10,846 bases of DNA from an uncultured Myxococcales bacterium (GTDB lineage: Bacteria; Myxococcota_A; UBA9042): assembly GCA_903917305.1 (NCBI GenBank), contig CAIXAA010000375.1, positions 1 through 10,846 on the forward strand, in the 5' to 3' direction. Under the pieces are notes generated by a model. That model saw only the letters and a list, made by a program, of their open reading frames with translations. It had not been told where the DNA came from and searched no databases. Shown here piece by piece: positions 1 to 7,349 of this stretch (position 1 is its first letter; each line of letters opens with the position of its first letter). Position numbers and translations under genes: made by a program.

Positions 1-1782
1 CCGAACCTGCAGACGCCGTTTGGCGACGCCGAGGGCGTCAGCGTGGCGAGCAACATCCGCACGGCGCTGAAGTTCTACAAGGAGCAATTCGGCTTCGTGA
101 CCTGGAACTTGGAGGATAGTCCGGCGTCGGCGGGCGGCCTGCTGCAGGGCAAGGCGCACTACGGCGACAGCTTCAACAACGCGTACTTCACGACGGACAC
201 GGTGAACGGAAAAGTCTTTGGCACCATGGTCTTTGGCGATGGAGACGGGCAGGAGTTCACGCCGCTGGCCAAATGCCTGGACATCACCGGCCACGAGATG
301 GGGCACGCCCTGGTGTCGGCAACCGCGGATCTGGTCTACCACAACCAGTCCGGCGCGCTGAACGAGCACATCGCGGACGTCTTTGGCTGGCTCATGGATC
401 CCGCCAATGACACGATCGCCGAGGACTGCATGGGTCCCGGCCACTTGCCGTTGCGCAACATGTGCGACCCGGCCAACGCCGACAGCCCGCAGCCGACCAA
501 GATGAGCCAGTTCGTGAAGTTGCCGGATGATGACGACAACGATCACGGCGGCGTGCACGACAACTCCGGCATCCCGAACCGCGCGGCGTGCGTGGCGCGC
601 AATGCGCTCGGCGCGGGCGGCGGCGCCAAGCTTGGCAAGGTCTGGTTCCAGGCGCTTTCCGCGCACTTGGGCGCCACGAGCACGTTCGACGACATGGTCG
701 CCGGCACCGGCGCGGCGTGCGGCGAGGTCGGCCTCGACGCAGCGGATTGCGGCGCGATCTTCTCGGGTTGGGTTGAAGTCGGACTGGCCACGGCGTCCGG
801 CGCGGGCGGCTGCCCGGCGCACGCCAAGGCCACGGACGGTGGCTGCGTGTGCGACGCCGGCTTCCAACCGGACGGCGGCCAGTGCGTCGCCCAAGCCTCG
901 GTGAGCTGCCCGGCCAACGCCCATGCCGACAGCGGCGCCTGCTACTGCGACAGCGGCTACATGCAGGACGGGCAGGGCGCCTGCAAGCCGGAAGGCGGCA
1001 TGTTCGGCGGCATCACCTGCCCGGCCAACAGCCACCTGGACGACCAGAACTGCGTGTGCGACGACTGCTTCCAGGGCGCGACCACCGGCGACGCCGCGGG
1101 CTGCAAGGCGGTGCCCGGCTGCCAGGTGTGCAACGACCCGGCGTCCATGTTCCAGGGCGGCAGCTGCCAGTGCATTCCAGGTGTTGCGCCAGACCCGGAC
1201 ACGAAGTTGTGCACCGCCGCCATCCCCGGCGACTGCGGCGCCGAGACGTTCGAAGGCCGCTGCGTCGGCAACACGCTCATCTACTGCGACGACACGACCG
1301 CGGGCCAGCCCAAGGAGGCCTCGGTCATCAACTGCACGGAACAGAAGGCGGTTTGCGGCTGGGACAAAGCGGGCGCCGGCTTTGATTGCGTGCCGCCCAA
1401 CAGCAACTGTGGCAGCATCCCGGTCAACGGCGCTTGCGACGGCGCGACGGCAAAGTGGTGCCAGGACGGCGTCTTGCAGGACGTGGCGTGCGGCCAGGAC
1501 GGCTGCGGGCCGTCGACCTACAAGGGCAACACCATCCAGTTCTGCAATTGCCCGCCGCACTCCGAGCGCAATGCCAACGGCGAATGCCTGTGCGTCAGCG
1601 GCTTCAGCGTCGTCGACGGCGCCTGCCAGCCCGGCACCAGCGGCGGCAGCGGCCCCGTCGGCCAGAGCGTCCCCGGCGCCAGCGGCGGGTGCGTGGCCGG
1701 CCCGAGCGGCGTGTGGCCATGGACCAGCCTGGGCGCGCTTTTGCTGGCGATGGGCGGACTTGTGTGGCGGAGGCGTCGATGA
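1..1782 (+). CDS. M4 (thermolysin-type) metalloprotease with Cys-rich tail and MYXO-CTERM-like anchor, 5' partial
   Basis: Secreted zinc endopeptidase; the frame is open to base 1, so the signal peptide, propeptide and N-terminal part of the catalytic domain lie outside the window. The GTG at 43 is internal. Numbering codons from base 1: HEMGH at 98-102 gives the two zinc His and the catalytic Glu; ALNEHIADVFG follows with the third ligand Glu122, 24 residues after the first His as in thermolysin; GGVHDNSGIPNRAA carries the M4 transition-state His. From about codon 271 the chain becomes Cys-rich: EGF-like modules beginning CPAHAK/CPANAH/CPANSH (271, 303, 340), two modules of the form CG-x-G-x-C-x-WC/YC (412, 470), and a last CPPHSE module (517). 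It ends with GGCVAG (Cys 564), a hydrophobic stretch and RRRR, resembling the MYXO-CTERM sorting signal, so surface anchoring or processing there is likely. The stop overlaps the next gene by 4 bases. Family call is firm; substrate unknown. Confidence 0.93.
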   Translation, partial: PNLQTPFGDAEGVSVASNIRTALKFYKEQFGFVTWNLEDSPASAGGLLQGKAHYGDSFNNAYFTTDTVNGKVFGTMVFGDGDGQEFTPLAKCLDITGHEMGHALVSATADLVYHNQSGALNEHIADVFGWLMDPANDTIAEDCMGPGHLPLRNMCDPANADSPQPTKMSQFVKLPDDDDNDHGGVHDNSGIPNRAACVARNALGAGGGAKLGKVWFQALSAHLGATSTFDDMVAGTGAACGEVGLDAADCGAIFSGWVEVGLATASGAGGCPAHAKATDGGCVCDAGFQPDGGQCVAQASVSCPANAHADSGACYCDSGYMQDGQGACKPEGGMFGGITCPANSHLDDQNCVCDDCFQGATTGDAAGCKAVPGCQVCNDPASMFQGGSCQCIPGVAPDPDTKLCTAAIPGDCGAETFEGRCVGNTLIYCDDTTAGQPKEASVINCTEQKAVCGWDKAGAGFDCVPPNSNCGSIPVNGACDGATAKWCQDGVLQDVACGQDGCGPSTYKGNTIQFCNCPPHSERNANGECLCVSGFSVVDGACQPGTSGGSGPVGQSVPGASGGCVAGPSGVWPWTSLGALLLAMGGLVWRRRR

Positions 1783-2285
1783 AGGCACTTTGGTTCGTGG
1801 CGTTGACGCTGGGCGCTTGCGGCGCGCCGCAGGAGCGGGCGCAGGATCCGGCGCTGGTCGCGGACCCGGCTCGGGATCCGGCTCCGGACCCGGCTCCGGC
1901 TCCGGCTCCGGCTCCGGTTGCGGCGGCGGCGAGGCCAAGCCAGGTGCGCGCCACCGTGCACGCGGGCGAGACGCTGGCGCTGCGCGATGCGGACGTGATC
2001 ATCGAGCAGGTCACCTGGGAGAAGCACCCGTGTCCGAAGGGGCAGAAGTGCCTGACCTCCGGGTTGGTGCAGAACGTGAAAGTGCACGTGCTGAGCGCTG
2101 GCAAGGATGACATGGCCGTGATTGCAGCGGGTGCGACGCGGGTCTTGCTGGGCGTGGAAGTCTCCGTCCACAGCGTCGAGGCGTCGCAGCAGGCGGATGT
2201 CGAGGCGCGACAGCCCCTGGCCGCTCCAACGCCCCCTGCTGCTGGCGCACCACCGATTGGCGCAGGAAGTTCCACACTTCCTTGA
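1779..2285 (+). CDS. Small predicted lipoprotein with Pro/Ala/Asp-rich linker, function unknown
   Basis: Predicted 168-residue envelope lipoprotein. The start is chosen because ATG overlaps the protease stop (ATGA) and GGAGG sits at 1769-1773, five bases upstream. The N-terminus MKALWFVALTLGAC is a short signal peptide with lipobox LGAC, giving lipidation at Cys14. Residues about 23-48 form a repetitive DP/AP linker encoded by a hexanucleotide array. The globular part (about 53-135) is beta-rich in appearance and holds one Cys pair, CPKGQKC (Cys85 and Cys91), followed by TSGLVQNVKVHVL. That arrangement is loosely reminiscent of bacterial hypothetical proteins with a CPxxxxCVWxG motif, but I cannot assign it to that family. 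The tail is again Pro/Ala-rich. Translational coupling to the protease suggests a joint transcript and perhaps a role at the same surface; this is inference. Confidence 0.78.
   Translation: MKALWFVALTLGACGAPQERAQDPALVADPARDPAPDPAPAPAPAPVAAAARPSQVRATVHAGETLALRDADVIIEQVTWEKHPCPKGQKCLTSGLVQNVKVHVLSAGKDDMAVIAAGATRVLLGVEVSVHSVEASQQADVEARQPLAAPTPPAAGAPPIGAGSSTLP
1844..1915 (+). repeat. Hexanucleotide array (about 12 units of GGNNCN type) coding the lipoprotein linker
   Basis: Twelve consecutive six-base units start with GG: GGATCC, GGCGCT, GGTCGC, GGACCC, GGCTCG, GGATCC, GGCTCC, GGACCC, then four perfect GGCTCC copies at 1892-1915. They encode alternating DP/AP residues. The unit is a multiple of three, so gain or loss of copies would lengthen or shorten the linker without shifting frame. 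The 3' half is the most homogeneous, as expected for recent slippage. Confidence 0.8.
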
Positions 2286-2290
2286 AGCTT

Positions 2291-2309
2291 CGTCGCGGTG
2301 CCGGCGACG
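2291..2309 (+). terminator. Possible terminator hairpin after the lipoprotein gene
   Basis: CGTCGC (2291-2296) and GCGACG (2304-2309) form a perfect six-base-pair GC-rich stem with a seven-base loop, starting five bases after the stop codon. The following bases, CCTTGATCTTC, are only moderately T-rich, so this is a weak intrinsic terminator candidate or just an mRNA 3' hairpin. The remainder of 2286-2400 shows nothing else I can support. Confidence 0.3.
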
Positions 2310-2400
2310 CCTTGATCTTCGGCCCCACCTCGCCGACCCTGGCAGCAGGCCGGTGTCCGCCCCGCGCGGCATCGTCTGGCCTGGCCAGGGAGGAACGAGC

Positions 2401-3186
2401 ATGACCCGTATCGATGGCATCCGCGCGCTTTTGTTGGTGTTGCTGCTGCTTCCGACTGCCGCGCGTGCGGCCGGCCCGGATGCTGCGCCAGCGCCGGAAC
2501 CTGCGGCTACTCAAGCTGCTGCCGCGGCAGAAGGCGTGCCCGCTGCGCCCACGCCCACGGTGGAGCCTGGGGCGTTCCCGCCGCTGGCGGAGCCCGTCCC
2601 GGCGCACGCAGCGCTGGGTATCGCTCCCTTGCCCGTCGAGGACCAGCCGCGCACCCTGCTGACCGCCAAGACGGCCCGCGGCGGCTTTGGCGGCTTGCGC
2701 GCCGCCTACACCCGCGTCCAGGGCCGCCCAGGGGCCATCATCGGCGGCCGCGGCGCCTTCCTCGCCAACCACTGGTTCGCGGTCGGCCTTGCCGGGTACG
2801 GGCTGGTCAGCCGCTTCAACGACCACACGGACGCCGTCAACACCCCGAGTTCGAGCGGACTTGCGATGGGCTATGGCGGCCTGTGGCTCGAGGCCATCGT
2901 CTTGCCGATGGAGGTCGTGCACGTCAGCGTCGGCGCGCTGGTCGGCGCGGGCGGTGTCAGCTACGGCCGCTGGAGCCGCGGCATGGACGACAACACGTGG
3001 AACCGCGGCAGCGCCATGTTCGTCGCCGAACCCAGCGTGGCGGTGGAGCTCAATGTGGCGAGCTTCATGCGCGTGGGGCTGGAAGGCAGCTACCGCTTGG
3101 TCGCCGGCTCGGATCTCGCCCGCGTCAGCGACCACGATCTCTCGGGCTGGACCGTGGGGACCGTGTTGAAATTCGGCAAGTTCTGA
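2401..3186 (+). CDS. Small outer-membrane beta-barrel protein, function unknown
   Basis: Predicted 261-residue outer-membrane protein. The start is supported by GGGAGGA at 2388-2394, six bases before the ATG. A signal peptide (MTRIDGIRALLLVLLLLP followed by TAARA) is probably cut after Ala23. Residues about 24-85 are Ala/Pro-rich low complexity, likely a periplasmic spacer. From about residue 93 to the end, alternating hydrophobic/polar strands with Gly and aromatic residues are typical of a transmembrane barrel: GGFGGLRAAYTRV, IIGGRGAFLANHWFAVG, LAGYGL, MGYGGLWLEAI, a Glu-x-Asn-rich strand, then SYRLVAG, and DLSGWTVGTVLKFGKF with a terminal Phe. The GGRG...NH...GYG pattern and the LKFGKF end recall a widespread family of uncharacterised bacterial barrel proteins; that is from memory, not a search. 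No clear promoter is seen directly upstream, so it may be read from further 5'. Confidence 0.82.
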   Translation: MTRIDGIRALLLVLLLLPTAARAAGPDAAPAPEPAATQAAAAAEGVPAAPTPTVEPGAFPPLAEPVPAHAALGIAPLPVEDQPRTLLTAKTARGGFGGLRAAYTRVQGRPGAIIGGRGAFLANHWFAVGLAGYGLVSRFNDHTDAVNTPSSSGLAMGYGGLWLEAIVLPMEVVHVSVGALVGAGGVSYGRWSRGMDDNTWNRGSAMFVAEPSVAVELNVASFMRVGLEGSYRLVAGSDLARVSDHDLSGWTVGTVLKFGKF

Positions 3187-3216
3187 CGTCGCGACCATGC
3201 TCCTCGCCCGGCCGCT

Positions 3217-3246
3217 TTGCCGCCGGACTGGCGCCCGTGCTAGTCT
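3217..3246 (+). promoter_or_regulatory. Candidate sigma-70-type promoter, TTGCCG-N18-TAGTCT, for the hybrid kinase
   Basis: A -35-like TTGCCG (3217-3222) and a -10-like TAGTCT (3241-3246) are separated by 18 bases, with TGC directly before the -10 box (extended -10 type). The -10 starts 44 bases before the kinase ATG. Support comes mainly from near-identical elements at the same distance before the genes at 7924 and 9093. Confidence 0.5.
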
Positions 3247-3284
3247 CTCCGTTGTCCACCAAAACGGAAAAAAGAGGCGACGGC

Positions 3285-5228
3285 ATGGGCCCAGCACGGC
3301 GCGGCTTGCCAATCCGACCGACCGAGGTCTGGCTACGGGCGTTGTACGAAGACGCTCCCGTGGCCATTGGCTTCTCGCGCGACGGCATCATGCTCGGCGC
3401 GAATGCGCCCTACCTGGCGTTGTTCGGCTATCGCAGCGTGGAGGAGGTCGTCGGCACCAGCCTGCTCGACCAGATCGCGCCCCACGCGCGCGCCGACATC
3501 CTGGTCAAGATCCGGCAGCGCGCCCGCAACGAAGCGGTCCCCGGCAGCTACCAGACGACCGGACGTCGCACCGACGGCAGCGAATTTCCGTTCGTGATCC
3601 AGACGACGCGCGTGTTGCTGGACGATGGCCCCCTGACGATCGCGTTCATCACGGACGTCACCGAGAAGGTCCGCGCCGAGGCCACCCGCGAGGAGGCGCT
3701 CGAATTCAACCGCCGCCTGCTTGCTGCCTCCACGGTGGGCACCTTGGCCTACAAGGCTGAGGGACAGTGCGTGCTGTGCAACGAAGCCGCCGCCAGCATC
3801 ATCGGCGCCACGCAGGAGCAGCTGCTCGCCCAGAACTTCCGGCAGATTGCGTCCTGGAAGCAATCCGGGTTGCTGGCGTTGGCGGAAGCCGCGCTTGCCG
3901 ACGGCAAGGTCGGAAGCGGGAACGTGCACTTCGTCACCTCCTTTGGCCGTGAGGTCTGGCTCGAGGCCGTGTTCACGCGGTTCGAGGCCAGCGGAGCGCC
4001 GCACCTGCTGCTCCTCGCCCGCGACACGACCGAGCAGCGCCGCGCGGAGGGTGCCCTGCGCGAAAGCGAGGAGCTGTTGCGCCGCAGCCAGCTTCTCGAA
4101 GGCCTGGGCACGCTGGCCGGTGGCATTGCGCACGATTTCAACAACTTGCTGGCCGGCATCATGGGCAATACCGGCATCGTCCTGGAGGATCTGCCGCCGG
4201 CGTCGGAGGATGCCCGCTGCCTGCGCGCGGTGATGGACTCCTCGCGGCAGGCGGCGGAGCTGTGTCGGCAGATGCTGACCTACTCCGGCAAGGCGCGCCT
4301 GATCGTCGAGCCGCTGAGCCTGGCCAGGGTCGTGCAGGGCATGGCCGACATCCTGAGCGCCTCCGTGTCGAAGAAGGCCAGCCTGAACGTGGCGTGTGCA
4401 ACGCCGCTTCACGCCATCGCCGCAGATGCCAGCCAGATTCGGCAGGTGATCCTCAACCTCGTGGTCAACGCCTCCGAGGCGCTGGGCGACAAGTCTGGCA
4501 CCATCGACGTGCAGGTGGGCGAAACCCAATGCAGCCAGGCGGACCTGGACCGCCTGCTGCCCTGCGACGAGCGCAAGCCGGGGACCTTCGTCTTTCTCCG
4601 TGTCCGGGACAACGGCTCCGGCATGGACGCCGACACCCGTGCCCGACTCTTCGAGCCCTTCTACACGACGAAGTTCACCGGCCGCGGGCTGGGCATGGCG
4701 ACCGTCCTGGGCATCGTGCGCGGTCACCGCGGCGGGCTGAGCGTGGAGAGCCAACCCGGTCAAGGCACGACCATCACCGTCTTCCTTCCGGCCAGCGAAG
4801 ATGCTGCAACGCTGGATGTGCCGCAAGGGCCCGCCGCGCCAGCCCTGCGCGGTCACGGCACCGTGTTGTTGGTCGATGACGACGCGGTCGTGTGCCGGGC
4901 CGCTGCTGCGATGTTGGAGCGGATGGGATTTTCGGTGCTCGCGGTGACCAGTGCGCAGCAGGCCATTGCGGCGTTCCAGGCGCACGACGCCGAAATCCGC
5001 CTGGCCTTGCTCGATCTGTCCATGCCGGTCATGGGCGGCGAGGAGACGCTGGCGGAGTTGCGCCGCCTCGGCCTGCGCGCACCGGTCCTGTTCTGCAGCG
5101 GACATGGCGAGGCGCACCTGAAGGCAAAGGCTGCGCAGGCCGGTGTGGCCGGCTACCTCGCCAAGCCGTTTGACAGCGACCAGCTCGCCCAAGCCGTTCG
5201 TTGCGCGCTGGAGCCCGAGGCGCGCTGA
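3285..5228 (+). CDS. Soluble hybrid sensor histidine kinase (PAS-PAS-HisKA-HATPase-REC)
   Basis: Predicted 647-residue cytoplasmic signalling kinase that autophosphorylates on His and passes phosphate to its own receiver. The ATG at 3285 has AGAGG (3273-3277) seven bases upstream and follows the candidate promoter. Domains: PAS 1 about residues 15-128 (ends TDVTEKVRAE), PAS 2 about 140-252 (ends ARDTTEQRRAE), short coiled coil, then HisKA with the H-box LAGGIAHDFNNLL (His283). The ATPase domain shows the N-box (Asn391, Asn395), the G1 box DNGSGM (442-447), the F-box FEPFYTTKF and the G2 box GRGLGMATV. The C-terminal receiver (about 525-645) has acidic residues DDD531-533, phospho-acceptor Asp577 in LALLDLSMPVMGG, Ser605 and Lys627. 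All key residues are intact. There is no signal peptide or membrane segment, so the PAS domains presumably sense an internal cue. No response regulator gene lies beside it, so it is an orphan here; its output partner is unknown. Confidence 0.95.
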   Translation: MGPARRGLPIRPTEVWLRALYEDAPVAIGFSRDGIMLGANAPYLALFGYRSVEEVVGTSLLDQIAPHARADILVKIRQRARNEAVPGSYQTTGRRTDGSEFPFVIQTTRVLLDDGPLTIAFITDVTEKVRAEATREEALEFNRRLLAASTVGTLAYKAEGQCVLCNEAAASIIGATQEQLLAQNFRQIASWKQSGLLALAEAALADGKVGSGNVHFVTSFGREVWLEAVFTRFEASGAPHLLLLARDTTEQRRAEGALRESEELLRRSQLLEGLGTLAGGIAHDFNNLLAGIMGNTGIVLEDLPPASEDARCLRAVMDSSRQAAELCRQMLTYSGKARLIVEPLSLARVVQGMADILSASVSKKASLNVACATPLHAIAADASQIRQVILNLVVNASEALGDKSGTIDVQVGETQCSQADLDRLLPCDERKPGTFVFLRVRDNGSGMDADTRARLFEPFYTTKFTGRGLGMATVLGIVRGHRGGLSVESQPGQGTTITVFLPASEDAATLDVPQGPAAPALRGHGTVLLVDDDAVVCRAAAAMLERMGFSVLAVTSAQQAIAAFQAHDAEIRLALLDLSMPVMGGEETLAELRRLGLRAPVLFCSGHGEAHLKAKAAQAGVAGYLAKPFDSDQLAQAVRCALEPEAR

Positions 5229-5230
5229 AC

Positions 5231-5250
5231 CGGCGCCTTCCCAGGTGCCG
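5231..5250 (+). terminator. Possible terminator hairpin after the kinase gene
   Basis: CGGCGCC (5231-5237) pairs with GGTGCCG (5244-5250) as a seven-base-pair stem including one G-U, with a six-base loop, two bases after the kinase stop. No T-tract follows, so termination is uncertain. It lies in the 75-base gap between this gene and the convergent GH13 gene; on the opposite strand the wobble becomes a C-A mismatch, so it would serve the kinase side better. Confidence 0.3.
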
Positions 5251-5303
5251 CCGCGAAAGTCATGCTCCACCAGCAGGCAGCTGCCGTCCGCGATCAGGGA
5301 CCG

Positions 5304-7019
5304 TCAGGGCTGGTCCAACACCACGACGGCTTCGAAGCCGCGCAGCGTGTACGCCGGCGGCACGGCGCTCCGCTGGCCCGTGCGGTTGGAGAACAAGACG
5401 CGCCCCGCGTAGGCGCTCAGGTCCAACTCTGCGACGCGTTTGGAGAAGTTCAGGAACACCTCGACGGCACCCGCTCCGTTGCCGGGCAGGATCCGGCGAA
5501 ACGCCACAACGTTGTCCGGCAGCCGCGGCGCGGCGATCCAGGCCAGCTGACCCCACTGCAGCGCGGGCTGTTCGCGGCGCAGCGCCAGCAAGTTCCGGTA
5601 ACAGCAGAGGATGGACTCCGGGTCGCCCTCCTGCGTCGCGACGTTGACCGCGGCACTGCGGCGGTGCAGGGGCAGCCAAGGCGTCGCGTCATCCGGCGAA
5701 AATCCTGCGTTCTTGCTGGCATCCCACTGCATCGGCGAGCGGCACTCGTCGCGGTTGAGCAGCACGCCGCGGCGCCGGAACCAGCGCACCAGCCAGCGCG
5801 GCGCCATCCGGAAGCGCGCCGACACCGGATCGAGGCCTTCGTGCAAGGGGATGTCATGGTTGTCCATGCCGATTTCTTCGCCGTAGTAGATGAACGGCAC
5901 GCCGCGCACCGTCAGTTGCAGCGCCGCCAGCAGCTTGGCCTCGTCGCGGCCGCCGCGCAGGCGGTGGATGGAGCGCGGCCGATCGTGGTTGCCCAGCACG
6001 AAGGTCGGCGAGAACGGCTCGGGAAAGGCGTGCTCGAACGCTTGGATCAGGGCGCGCACGTGGCGGCCCTGCCAGCGCGCGTTCAGCGTCTCGAACAGGA
6101 ACACCAGGTGCAGGCCATCGGCCGCCTCGCCGCAGTAGCGCCGCAGCATCGCCGCGTCGCCGAACACCTCGCCCACGAGAAAGCGCGGCGGATCCGCGAA
6201 CTCATCGACCACCTTGCGCAGCTCCCGGGCGAACGCGATGGTGTCGGGGTGATCGATGGTGTGGATGTGCCGCTGGAAAAAGCCGTGCGGATTGGACTCG
6301 GTGGGCATCGGCCGCCACGAGAACGGGTTGTCGGCAAATGACGCGTCCTTGAAGAGGGCGTTGAAGATGTCCAACCGCAGGCCATCGGCCCCTTGCGCGA
6401 ACCAGTGGCGCACCACGTCCAGCATGGCGGCCTTGACCTCCGGGTTGCGGTAGTTCAAGTCCGGCTGAAAATCGAGGAAACTCGCGAAGTACCACTGGTC
6501 GGTCGCCTCGTCGTAGTGCCAACCGCTGCCGCCCAGCATGGAGCGCCAGTTGTTCGGTGGCGCCTTGCCGCCGGGCTTGCGCCCATCCCGCCAGATGTAC
6601 CAATCACGTTTGGGATCGCCGCGATCGCGCCGCGACGCCGCGAACCACGGATGCAGCGCGGAGGTGTGGTTGAGCACCATGTCGAGCACGATCTTCATGC
6701 CGCGCGCATGCACCTCGCGGATGAGCGCGCGAACGTCGTCCATGGTCCCGTACTCTTCGGCGATCGCGAAGTGGTCGCTGATGTCGTAGCCGAAGTCCGC
6801 CTGCGGGCTCTGGAAGAACGGGGAGAGCCACAGCGTCTCCACGCCGAGCCGCTGCAGGTAGTCCAGCTTGCCCAGGATGCCGCGCAGATCGCCGATGCCG
6901 TCGCCGTTCGCGTCGGCGAACGATCGCGGGTAGATCTGGTACGTGGTCGTGCGCTTCCACCACGGAACCTGCGAATCCACTGGGGAAAGTCGCGGCCTCT
7001 CGCTGGGGAGATCGTGCAT
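5304..7019 (-). CDS. GH13 alpha-glucosidase / alpha-amylase-family glycosidase
   Basis: Predicted 571-residue intracellular glycoside hydrolase acting on alpha-glucosidic bonds of malto- or isomalto-oligosaccharides. The start at 7019 is chosen because GGAGG (7033-7029) precedes it by nine bases and the family N-terminus begins just after, at WWKRTTTYQIYPRSFADANG; the open frame further upstream has no recognisable protein features. GH13 conserved regions: I, DMVLNH (113-118); II, GLRLD with nucleophile Asp217; III, LVGEVF with acid/base Glu284; IV, GNHD with Asp346; and QPDLN (185-189). The segment CRSPMQWDASKNAGFS (426-441) and the QPDLN motif point to the oligo-1,6-glucosidase/alpha-glucosidase side of GH13 over classical alpha-amylases or MPDLN neopullulanases. 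The catalytic triad is complete and the length is normal for the group. No signal peptide. It stands alone, convergent with the kinase and divergent from hsp20. Exact substrate (maltose, isomaltose, sucrose, trehalose) cannot be told from sequence. Confidence 0.93.
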   Translation of the reverse strand: MHDLPSERPRLSPVDSQVPWWKRTTTYQIYPRSFADANGDGIGDLRGILGKLDYLQRLGVETLWLSPFFQSPQADFGYDISDHFAIAEEYGTMDDVRALIREVHARGMKIVLDMVLNHTSALHPWFAASRRDRGDPKRDWYIWRDGRKPGGKAPPNNWRSMLGGSGWHYDEATDQWYFASFLDFQPDLNYRNPEVKAAMLDVVRHWFAQGADGLRLDIFNALFKDASFADNPFSWRPMPTESNPHGFFQRHIHTIDHPDTIAFARELRKVVDEFADPPRFLVGEVFGDAAMLRRYCGEAADGLHLVFLFETLNARWQGRHVRALIQAFEHAFPEPFSPTFVLGNHDRPRSIHRLRGGRDEAKLLAALQLTVRGVPFIYYGEEIGMDNHDIPLHEGLDPVSARFRMAPRWLVRWFRRRGVLLNRDECRSPMQWDASKNAGFSPDDATPWLPLHRRSAAVNVATQEGDPESILCCYRNLLALRREQPALQWGQLAWIAAPRLPDNVVAFRRILPGNGAGAVEVFLNFSKRVAELDLSAYAGRVLFSNRTGQRSAVPPAYTLRGFEAVVVLDQP

Positions 7020-7244
7020 GGGCGTCCGCCTCCACCCCCCAGCGTGCGCTCCTCGCGCCGCCAGATCGAGCCTGGCAGTTGCGCGCCGCTGCCCAAGCCA
7101 GAGCGGTCCGCCGCCATGCACTTGCCGAGCTGCTCGCCGCGCAAATGCGAAACATGGCGGTGCCGGTCCTGGCGCCGCGGCCTGCGATCCATCGACATCG
7201 TCGCCACTTGCCGATGCCGGTTCGTCCCCCGCGATCCCGTCCGC

Positions 7245-7272
7245 TTGACCCACTTGGTGGCCAGCGCAGACT
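7245..7272 (+). promoter_or_regulatory. Candidate promoter TTGACC-N16-CAGACT for hsp20
   Basis: TTGACC (7245-7250) and CAGACT (7267-7272) are separated by 16 bases, the same spacing as the elements before the genes at 7924 and 9093. The eight bases AGACTCGC at 7268-7275 recur exactly at 9050-9057 in the chagasin promoter candidate. It would give an hsp20 leader of roughly 75-80 bases. The larger distance to the start (89 bases from the -10) makes it weaker than the other three. Confidence 0.35.
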
Positions 7273-7312
7273 CGCCGCCATCGCCCATCACGGCAGTGTA
7301 CGACGTTCCCGC

Positions 7313-7349
7313 CCTGCCGCGGGCATGCGCGGGGTATCCCCGCAGGAGG
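7313..7349 (+). promoter_or_regulatory. hsp20 leader hairpin next to the Shine-Dalgarno site
   Basis: The strong Shine-Dalgarno sequence AGGAGG (7344-7349, six bases before the ATG) is immediately preceded by a perfect GC hairpin: GCGGGG (7329-7334), loop TAT, CCCCGC (7338-7343). An alternative fold pairs CCTGC (7313-7317) with GCAGG (7342-7346) and GGG (7321-7323) with CCC (7339-7341), which would cover the first half of the Shine-Dalgarno site. Leader structures over the ribosome binding site are a known control of hsp20 genes in other bacteria (RNA thermometers). The base pairing is seen; a thermosensor role is inference. Confidence 0.35.

Noticed and set aside
43..45. GTG as the start of the protease gene
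   Set aside because: The frame is open back to base 1 and M4 sequence is already under way; signal peptide and propeptide are missing, so the real start is upstream.
923..2110. 395-codon + frame overlapping the protease tail
   Set aside because: Product is almost entirely Ala/Arg/Pro/Thr, a frame-shifted shadow of the Cys-rich coding region.
2011..3312. 433-codon antisense frame over the beta-barrel gene
   Set aside because: The + strand gene has a good ribosome binding site, signal peptide and barrel pattern; the antisense product shows only compositional bias.
3333..5270. 645-codon open frame antisense to the histidine kinase
   Set aside because: It mirrors the kinase coding sequence; its protein has no recognisable motif and is rich in Arg/His/Gln/Gly as expected from the reverse complement of GC-rich codons.
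5276..5285. GGCAGCTGCC palindrome in the kinase-GH13 gap
   Set aside because: A ten-base perfect palindrome with no loop in GC-rich DNA; no repeat elsewhere and no obvious role.
5262..6341. 359-codon + frame antisense to the GH13 gene
   Set aside because: The minus strand carries all GH13 catalytic regions; the plus frame is a shadow.
7020..7253. N-terminal extension of the GH13 protein by 78 codons
   Set aside because: The extension is low-complexity with no family similarity, while the Met at 7019 has a GGAGG site and is followed at once by the family N-terminus.
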